Shown: in pieces, positions 6,178-10,808 of the stretch
How the letters are laid out: the number at the start of each line of letters is the position of its first letter
Position numbering within the stretch: position 1 is the first letter of the stretch
Assembly: GCA_947307375.1 (NCBI GenBank)
Contig: CAMZIX010000037.1
Span: 1-10,808 of the forward strand
Origin: an uncultured Clostridia bacterium
GTDB taxonomy: Bacteria > Bacillota_A > Clostridia > Oscillospirales > Oscillospiraceae
Direction: 5' to 3'
DNA: 10,808 bases
Notes under the pieces: model-generated
Told to the model about the DNA's origin: nothing
What the model saw: the letters and a program-made list of their open reading frames with translations, nothing else
Databases searched by the model: none
Position numbers and translations under genes: made by a program

Positions 6178-7566
6178 TTATTGTTTCAGCGGATTCCAGT
6201 TTCCGCGAAGATAATACAGGCTGAAGAGGATAAACAGCAGCACGTTGTGGCCGATCATGCAGCCCCAGGCCGCTTCCAGGCCGAAGGACAGCAGCGCCGT
6301 GCAGATCCAGGTGCCGAGGATGCGCACGCCCCACATGCCGCTCATATTGATCAGGAAGGGGATCTTCGTCCTGCCCGCGCCCTGCAGCATACCCTCCAGC
6401 GCGATGCACACGCCGTAGATCGGCTCGGAGCAGGCCACCATCCGCAGCACCCGCACGCCCAGCGCGATCACCGCGGGGTCTTTGCTGAAGATACGCACCA
6501 GCGGAGGCGCGAGGGCGAAGAGCAGCGCGCCGGAGACGAGCATCAGCGCTATCTCCAGGAAAACGATCGTCCGGGCCAGCTGCTTCTGGCGCGGCAGATC
6601 GCGCGCGCCGATCGCGTTGCCGGTCAGCGCGGCCGCCGCCTGCATCATACCGAAGCCCGGGATGTAGAAGGCCGACTCCACCGTGTTGGCGATGATGTGC
6701 GCCGCCGCGGACACCGGGCCGAGGGCGTTGATCATCGAGGCGAAGGCGACGTAGCCCAGCGAGGTGCCGAAGCGCTGCAGCATGTTCGGGAAGGACACGC
6801 GCAGGCAGGGCCGCAGCACCTCCCAGTCCGGCCGCAGGGACTTCCCGCGCGGCGAGATCACCGGGTGGCGGCAGAAACGGATCGCCATCATGACGCCGCC
6901 GAAGACGAAGGAGGCCGCGCTCGCCGCCGCCGCGCCGATCACGCCCCAGCCCGCGCCCCACATCGGGATCTGCAGGCCGAAAAGCGTCAAAGTGCGCGGC
7001 TCGTAGATCAGCAGAAAATTCAGCGCGACGTTGACCAGGTTCACGCCGATGCCGACGCGCATCGGGGTTTTCGTGTCGCCTGCCGCGCGCAGCACCGTGC
7101 CGAAGATCATGCTCGCGCTGCGGAAAAGCATCGGCGCATACAGGATGAAGAAATAGCGCGCCGCGGTAGCCCGGATCGCGGGATCGACCTGCATCCAGGC
7201 CGGCACCTGCCGGCTGAGCGCCAGGGGCAGCGCGGTGAAAAGCAGCCCGAGCACCAGCACCGCCAGCACCGACTGCGCCGCCGCCTGCCGGGCCTTCTCC
7301 TTCTCACCCGCGCCGAGCTGCTGGGCGATATAGGCCAGAAAGCCCACGCCGAAGGCCGAGACCGTGCCGTTGACCAGCCAGCCGACCGTACTGGTCGAGC
7401 CCACGGCGGCCGTGGCCTCGGTGCCGAGCGAGCCCACCATTGCCGTGTCGATGTACTGCACGGCCGTGCCCATGGCCATTTCGACCATGGCGGGGCCGGC
7501 CAGCGCGAACACCGTCGGCAGCAGGCTCAGATCAAAGTTCGTTTTTTTCTCACGAAGTTCATTCAT
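6178..7566 (-). CDS. MATE family efflux transporter
   Basis: This is a 462-residue membrane transporter of the multidrug and toxin extrusion family, expected to export cationic compounds in exchange for Na+ or H+. Length and hydrophobic pattern fit 12 helices in two homologous halves. Family segments include YIDTAMVGSLGTEATAAVG in helix 1-2 and RAAGDTKTPMRVGIGVNLVNVALNFLLIY in the first half. The second half has the matching LEGMLQGAGRTKIPFLINMSGMWGVRI, with ALTGNAIGARD as the second-half loop. The substrate cannot be told. The ATG at 7566 keeps the full N-terminus (MNELREKKTNFDLSLLP). No Shine-Dalgarno precedes it, and the promoter at 7576-7604 would start transcription within about 2-4 nt of it, so the mRNA may be leaderless. 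The gene is GC-rich while both sides are AT-rich. It is first in a likely three-gene minus-strand unit with the KTSC lipoprotein and the M42 peptidase. Confidence 0.93.
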   Translation of the reverse strand: MNELREKKTNFDLSLLPTVFALAGPAMVEMAMGTAVQYIDTAMVGSLGTEATAAVGSTSTVGWLVNGTVSAFGVGFLAYIAQQLGAGEKEKARQAAAQSVLAVLVLGLLFTALPLALSRQVPAWMQVDPAIRATAARYFFILYAPMLFRSASMIFGTVLRAAGDTKTPMRVGIGVNLVNVALNFLLIYEPRTLTLFGLQIPMWGAGWGVIGAAAASAASFVFGGVMMAIRFCRHPVISPRGKSLRPDWEVLRPCLRVSFPNMLQRFGTSLGYVAFASMINALGPVSAAAHIIANTVESAFYIPGFGMMQAAAALTGNAIGARDLPRQKQLARTIVFLEIALMLVSGALLFALAPPLVRIFSKDPAVIALGVRVLRMVACSEPIYGVCIALEGMLQGAGRTKIPFLINMSGMWGVRILGTWICTALLSFGLEAAWGCMIGHNVLLFILFSLYYLRGNWNPLKQ

Positions 7567-7794
7567 AACAGAGTTATTTTAGCATACATTTATGACGCGC
7601 ACAACCTGCCAAAGAGGAAAGGTCAATATAATGCTGCGAATTGTTCACAAAAGGTTTTCCCCCTGTAGATTTTCGTGCTCATGTATGTTATAAATAGACT
7701 CAGTTTAGTTTTCATTAGGTCAATAAATCAAATTCCAAGTATTACACTGTTTATTTTATCCCAAGTTCTTTTTGTCTTATAGGGGGGTTCTTTT
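7567..7794 (+). promoter_or_regulatory. AT-rich divergent intergenic leader of the glycosyltransferase cassette
   Basis: These 228 bases separate the divergent MATE and glycosyltransferase genes. For the plus strand two candidate -10 boxes are visible: TATAAT at 7626-7631 with a poor -35, and TATAAA at 7689-7694 preceded by TG at 7686-7687 (extended -10). The ribosome binding site is the G-run at 7782-7787, 7 bases before the ATG. A C-run at 7659-7663 could pair with it (7658-7668 with 7777-7787). A 9-base direct repeat AGGTCAATA occurs at 7620 and 7717. No terminator, tRNA or other RNA gene is apparent. Confidence 0.45.
7576..7604 (-). promoter_or_regulatory. Extended -10 promoter of the MATE gene, leaderless geometry
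   Basis: On the minus strand TTGTGC (7599-7604) is followed after 17 bases by TAAAAT (7576-7581), preceded by TGC, the extended -10 element. The expected start at about 7568-7570 is 2-4 bases before the ATG at 7566. Confidence 0.6.
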
Positions 7795-8877
7795 ATGACA
7801 CAAATCGATATTTACTACTCGAAGAACTGTTCCCATATCTCTCGTTTGCTTACAGGTTTTCATATGCTTGAACAAGCTGGCCTGTACAAAATCAATTATA
7901 TTGATGACAGGCATCGTATTCTGCCAAGTGTCGCGGTTGTGGAAGCAGATATTAGCGGAAAAAGAATCGCATTTGATTTGGGCGATCGCTGGGCTCTGGC
8001 GCACGAAGAAGGTAAAGCGTATTTAAAAAATGTTTCTTTCTATTTTGCCAGAGGATATACTGCTGAAGTGGACATTGTCACGCCTGCCATAGATAGCGTA
8101 GATTTTAAAAAAGTGTTTCCTTTTGGCTTTGATTACTATTCAACCTACCCTGGCAATCCATCAAATGGAGATCCGGTTTCTTCAAAGCAGAAAATTATAA
8201 GCGCAGCCAAAAACTTACTCGGCTATAATCGATGCATGTACCCTGAGTATTTTGAGGGGAAAGCCAATTATAAATCCGACAACCTAAGGATACTGTTTTA
8301 TGCAAGGCTATGGGATGTCAGTTCTTTGCCAAGTTTAGCCCATGCAAGTGATGCGGCTATCGCTTATCGCCAATATATGCTTGACGAATGGCAGGGGATT
8401 AATGAATCCAGAATTCAGATTATTCGTTCTCTAAGCAAAGAGTATGGAAAAGCGTTTTGCGGAGGAATCCAGAATTCTGCGCTGGCCGAAAAAATGTGTC
8501 CGGATTTAATACTGCCTGTCTCGTCAGTAAGGAAAAAATACTATCTGGACAAAATGAAGTCGTCCGATATTTGTATTGGAAGCATGGGGCTTCACAAATC
8601 AACCGGGTGGAAAACCGGCGAATATATCGCTGCTGCAAGATCTATTGTCGCTGAAAAATTGAAATATGATGTTCCCGGTGATTTTAATGACGGAATGCAT
8701 TACATCCCTTTTTCCACGGCGGATGAGTGTGTTGAAGCCGTAGGACGACTATACAGTAATCCAGACATGGTCTATGAAATGAAAAAGGCAAACGAAGATT
8801 ATTACAGAAATTACCTGAAACCGGATGTGCAGATAATGAATACGCTTCGCATTGCTTTTGCTGAGCATGAATCCTGA
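7795..8877 (+). CDS. Glycosyltransferase-like protein, GT-B fold, family 1/CgeB-like C-terminus
   Basis: This 360-residue soluble protein is most likely a GT-B glycosyltransferase. The evidence is the C-terminal half: DNLRILFYARLWD opens the second Rossmann domain at about residue 162. Then come SSDICIGSMGLHKSTGWKTGEYIAAARSIVAE (257-287), where such enzymes bind the nucleotide sugar, and HYIPFSTADECVEAVGRLYSNPD. The closing YYRNYLKPD is typical of glycosyl transferase group 1 and CgeB-type proteins. The N-terminal half is not distinctive. The sugar and acceptor are unknown; a surface glycan or glycosylated protein is a guess from the adjacent family 2 enzyme. The start is supported by an AGGGGGG site 7 bases upstream. 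The gene is AT-rich compared with both flanks and pairs with the next gene across 53 bases. No signal peptide or membrane helix is present. Confidence 0.72.
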   Translation: MTQIDIYYSKNCSHISRLLTGFHMLEQAGLYKINYIDDRHRILPSVAVVEADISGKRIAFDLGDRWALAHEEGKAYLKNVSFYFARGYTAEVDIVTPAIDSVDFKKVFPFGFDYYSTYPGNPSNGDPVSSKQKIISAAKNLLGYNRCMYPEYFEGKANYKSDNLRILFYARLWDVSSLPSLAHASDAAIAYRQYMLDEWQGINESRIQIIRSLSKEYGKAFCGGIQNSALAEKMCPDLILPVSSVRKKYYLDKMKSSDICIGSMGLHKSTGWKTGEYIAAARSIVAEKLKYDVPGDFNDGMHYIPFSTADECVEAVGRLYSNPDMVYEMKKANEDYYRNYLKPDVQIMNTLRIAFAEHES

Positions 8878-8930
8878 CATACTCATGCTCGGCCGGGAGA
8901 TTTATACAATCATTTATCAGGAGCGGAAAA

Positions 8931-9641
8931 ATGTTTTTTAGCATAGTTTTACCAATATACAAAGTTGAAAAATTTCTCCCCTCCTGTTTGGAGTCGCTGT
9001 ATCAGCAAGATATCCCGGAAAGCGAATATGAAATCATTTGCATTAATGATGGCTCTCCCGATTCATGTAAAGACATACTGGAAACCTATGCATCAATACA
9101 TAGCAATATGGTTGTAATCCATCAAGCGAACGCCGGCGTTTCTGCTGCAAGAAACGCTGGAATAGAAGTTTCCAAAGGAGAGTATATCTGGTTCGTTGAT
9201 CCTGACGACATAGTTGTTCCTAATTATTTATCCTTTCTTCAAAAATATATATCTATTCATCCTGTAGACGAATTGATTTTCAGAATATACCAGTTTAATG
9301 AAACTCTCTCCGACCTGGAAAGAAACGCCGCGTATTCTCACGCACTTAAGTGCAACAATTTCGGCAGCGGAATATGGGCACGGCTGATAAAACGGACAAA
9401 GATTGTAACAAACCAGCTGTTATTCAACACAAACCTTACTGTCGGTGAAGACATTGTGTTCCTCACTTTACTAGATGAGTATGTAGAGACGGTTGATGTA
9501 ATCGAGGATGTAGAGTATTTATATCGGCAACATCCTTCCTCTGTTATGCACCAACAGCGCAAGGATTTACGTACAAAAAACTTGCTTCAAACATTGCTGC
9601 TGCAGAATTGGTATATAACATTTATCAAAGCCAAGCCGTAA
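8931..9641 (+). CDS. Family 2 glycosyltransferase, N-terminal catalytic part (zero frame)
   Basis: This is a GT-A family 2 glycosyltransferase, an inverting enzyme using a nucleotide sugar at the cytoplasmic face of the membrane, usually for surface polysaccharide. Motifs are SIVLPIYKVEKFLPSCLESL at the N-terminus, ICINDGSPDS (Asp40), NAGVSAARNAGIEVSKGEYIWFVDPDD with the metal-binding DPDD at 90-93, and GEDIVF (Glu173-Asp174), followed by YLYRQHPSSVM near 196-206. The zero-frame product stops after 236 residues, whereas such enzymes commonly reach 320-345. The missing C-terminus is encoded immediately downstream in the -1 frame, and the two frames overlap at 9497-9641. The last 20 or so zero-frame residues are probably not native. 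An AGGAG site about 8 bases upstream supports the start. AT-rich, it forms an operon with the preceding glycosyltransferase gene. Confidence 0.85.
   Translation: MFFSIVLPIYKVEKFLPSCLESLYQQDIPESEYEIICINDGSPDSCKDILETYASIHSNMVVIHQANAGVSAARNAGIEVSKGEYIWFVDPDDIVVPNYLSFLQKYISIHPVDELIFRIYQFNETLSDLERNAAYSHALKCNNFGSGIWARLIKRTKIVTNQLLFNTNLTVGEDIVFLTLLDEYVETVDVIEDVEYLYRQHPSSVMHQQRKDLRTKNLLQTLLLQNWYITFIKAKP
9575..9581 (+). other. Candidate -1 frameshift site, slippery heptamer A AAA AAC
   Basis: The zero-frame codons ACA AAA AAC (9573-9581) place the canonical X XXY YYZ heptamer in the correct phase for a -1 slip. An SD-like AAGGA lies at 9561-9565, 9 bases upstream, similar in layout to the stimulator of the dnaX frameshift. 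I see no strong downstream hairpin. After the slip, translation would continue at 9581 for 117 codons, giving about 334 residues in total. A one-base deletion in the A6 run, or a sequencing error, would look the same. Confidence 0.5.
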
Positions 9642-9934
9642 AGAAACCAACGACCGCCAATACCTTCATGTTCTTTGTTTGGGTTGCGTTGATTGACATT
9701 GCATCGCATAAAGATTATGTTTCTTCTCATTATCTTCATTCAATGATTGAAAAACATTTGTTTCCGATAAAGCGCCTCCCGGAATGCGACAGCAAAACAG
9801 CGTATGCAACATCCAGAAGAGATTTGATTGGCAAGTTGTATAATTTCCTTACAACCCATTCAAATACTACTTTTGGTTTGATCTTATTGAAAACGTGGTA
9901 CCTTTTAACTAACATAAAACACAAACTCAGATAA
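9581..9934 (+). pseudogene. C-terminal part of the family 2 glycosyltransferase in the -1 frame
   Basis: This stretch continues the glycosyltransferase one frame back. From 9581 it reads LASNIAAAELVYNIYQ, then KKPTTANTFMFFVWVALIDIAS, and ends in a basic C-terminus (TWYLLTNIKHKLR). The content, helical with hydrophobic and basic segments, is what one expects at the end of such an enzyme. The frame is open from 9497, but the homologous reading should begin at the A6 run. An independent protein would have to start at TTG 9608, which has no ribosome binding site, so I treat it as the detached end of the upstream gene. It is either joined by ribosomal frameshifting or broken by a one-base deletion. 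It is a pseudogene fragment only if the latter is true. Confidence 0.65.
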
Positions 9935-9987
9935 GCCTTCGTGATAACACATAAACTCTATTTCCATCATCTCTTTATCATAGTAGC

Positions 9988-10025
9988 AAAAAATCCGCCT
10001 GCTCAGATGAACAGACGGATTTTTT
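9988..10025. terminator. Terminator of rplJL, also facing the glycosyltransferase cassette
   Basis: Arms 9988-10001 and 10012-10025 pair over 14 bases with a 10-base loop, flanked by six As on one side and six Ts on the other. The single irregular pair is C-A in plus-strand RNA but G-U in minus-strand RNA. The hairpin is therefore better in the rplJL transcript, which ends 21 bases after the rplL stop. It can probably also stop plus-strand transcription from the cassette. Confidence 0.85.
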
Positions 10026-10045
10026 ATTTTTGAATCGAAAAACTC

Positions 10046-10414
10046 TTACTTGAGCTCGACAGTGGCGCCGACGGCCTCCAGCTTGGCCTTGAGCTCTTCG
10101 CCCTCTTCCTTGGAGACGGCTTCCTTGATCTTGGCGGGCACGCCTTCGACCAGCGCCTTGGCGTCAGCCAGGCCGAGGCCGGTGATGCCGCGGACTTCCT
10201 TGATGACCTTGATCTTCTCAGCACCGAAGCTGGTCATGACAACGTCAAACTCGGTCTTCTCTTCGACGACGGGGCCGGCAGCGACAGCGGGGCCGGCGGC
10301 GACGGCAGCGGCGGAGACACCGAAGGTGTCCTCCAGGGCGTGGACGAGCTCGCTGAGCTCGAGAACGGAAAGGCCCTTGATCTCTTCGATCATGGCGGCG
10401 ATTTTTTCACTCAT
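10046..10414 (-). CDS. rplL: 50S ribosomal protein L7/L12
   Basis: This is the stalk protein that recruits and stimulates translational GTPases and binds as dimers to L10. The 122-residue protein has the standard layout. The N-terminal dimerisation helices are residues 1-33 ([25 protein letters not shown]). An Ala/Gly/Pro/Val hinge covers about 34-52. The C-terminal domain begins at EKTEFDVVM and contains [27 protein letters not shown], the factor-binding surface, and ends VGATVELK. A strong GGAGG precedes the ATG. It lies 35 bases after rplJ and is closed by the terminator at 9988-10025. The rpoB gene that usually follows rplL is absent here. Composition is native and codon use looks optimised. 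Confidence 0.98.
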   Translation of the reverse strand: MSEKIAAMIEEIKGLSVLELSELVHALEDTFGVSAAAVAAGPAVAAGPVVEEKTEFDVVMTSFGAEKIKVIKEVRGITGLGLADAKALVEGVPAKIKEAVSKEEGEELKAKLEAVGATVELK

Positions 10415-10449
10415 TGTAATTTCCTCCAGTTAAGATTTTAGTGTGCCGA

Positions 10450-10808
10450 TTATTCGGCGGCTTCGGGAGCGGCGGACTCGATGGAGCCGCCCTTCTGCTC
10501 CAGGATCTGACCGAGGCAGACGGCCAGGCCGGTGATGGGTGCGATCATGGTGCCCAGGACCTTCGCATACAGCGTGTCCTTGCTCTTCAGCTCGGTCATC
10601 TCGGCGATTTCGCTCTCGGTCAGGACCTTGCCCTCGACGAAGGCGGCCTTGATGTTGAAGCGGTCGTTCAGCTTCTTGCTGTAATCGGTGAGGATGCTGA
10701 AAGGAGCGATGGGATCATTCTCGGCGGTGGCCAGAGAGGTGGTGCCGTTGAGGACGGAGTCGAGCTCGTTCATCCCCAGCTTGTCCAGAGCCTTTCTGGT
10801 CAGGGTGT
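10450..10808 (-). CDS. rplJ: 50S ribosomal protein L10, C-terminal part (truncated by window edge)
   Basis: L10 anchors the L7/L12 dimers to 23S rRNA at the base of the stalk and can repress its own mRNA. The frame is open to the right edge, so the true start is outside the window. The methionine at 10773 is internal, since TLTRKALDKLG precedes it in frame and matches the usual NTL-x-RRA segment of L10. Visible family features are the SVLNGTTSLATAENDPIAPFSILTDYSK segment, an FVEGKVLTESEI strand and LYAKVLGTMIAPITGLAVCLGQIL near the C-terminal helix that binds L7/L12. The protein ends in an Ala/Glu-rich tail (SAAPEAAE). rplL follows after 35 bases in the same operon. About 119 residues of an expected 165-175 are present. 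Confidence 0.95.
   Translation of the reverse strand, partial: TLTRKALDKLGMNELDSVLNGTTSLATAENDPIAPFSILTDYSKKLNDRFNIKAAFVEGKVLTESEIAEMTELKSKDTLYAKVLGTMIAPITGLAVCLGQILEQKGGSIESAAPEAAE

Noticed and set aside
6181..7668. A 495-residue plus-strand open frame opposite the MATE gene
   Set aside because: It is an Arg/His/Gln/Ala-rich shadow of a GC-rich transporter gene, with no ribosome binding site or recognisable domain.
7620..7725. A 9-base direct repeat AGGTCAATA (7620 and 7717) as a regulator site or attachment site
   Set aside because: It is short, not palindromic, in AT-rich DNA, and has no matching copy seen at the other end of the cassette.
8404..8477. A 13-base direct repeat (GAATCCAGAATTC at 8404 and 8465) inside the GT-B gene
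   Set aside because: The copies are 61 bases apart and read in different frames, so they are not a protein repeat. There is no further copy, so chance is enough.
6178..9934. MATE protein as the flippase (Wzx-like) partner of the glycosyltransferases
   Set aside because: MATE and Wzx belong to one superfamily, but this sequence has canonical MATE motifs, is divergently transcribed and has different base composition, so a shared pathway is not supported.
9608..9934. An independent 108-residue gene starting at TTG 9608
   Set aside because: No ribosome binding site, and the content continues the upstream glycosyltransferase, so a frameshifted C-terminus explains it better.

Overview
The window looks like a chromosomal stretch from a high-GC anaerobic member of the Firmicutes (Clostridia-type). 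I infer this from the Firmicutes-like L7/L12 sequence, the strong AGGAGG-type ribosome binding sites, the sigma-A-like promoters and the mix of genes (GH36 alpha-galactosidase, DUF554, TruA, M42 peptidase). No rRNA or tRNA gene is visible, so the lineage is not fixed more closely than this.

Layout. (1) 1-2875, plus strand: the 3' two-thirds of a GH36 alpha-galactosidase, a DUF554 membrane protein whose start overlaps the galactosidase stop (ATGA), and truA. They form a tight operon that ends in a hairpin overlapping the truA stop codon. (2) 2910-3917, minus strand: an HD-domain phosphohydrolase with its own near-consensus promoter, divergent from a small lipoprotein gene (4099-4452, plus). 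(3) 4512-7566, minus strand: a MATE transporter, an AT-rich lipoprotein gene with a C-terminal KTSC domain, and an M42 metallopeptidase. The genes are spaced 26 and 14 nt apart and read in that order. (4) 7795-9934, plus strand: an AT-rich cassette of two glycosyltransferase genes, the second interrupted by a -1 shift at an A6 run. (5) 10046 to the right edge, minus strand: rplL and the 3' part of rplJ, the ribosomal stalk proteins L7/L12 and L10.

Three convergent gene pairs are each separated by a hairpin with T-runs on both strands (near 2890, 4485 and 10006), so each can probably terminate transcription from both sides.

Most of the window is GC-rich housekeeping DNA. Two patches are clearly AT-rich: the KTSC lipoprotein gene (about 5558-6170) and the glycosyltransferase cassette with its leader (about 7570-9985). 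Both look recently acquired and flank the GC-rich MATE gene. The points most worth checking are the slippery A AAA AAC heptamer in the glycosyltransferase, the KTSC domain on a secreted lipoprotein with two 27-residue tandem repeats, the absence of rpoB after rplL, and the apparently leaderless MATE transcript. I do not see a defence system, CRISPR array, transposase or integrase.
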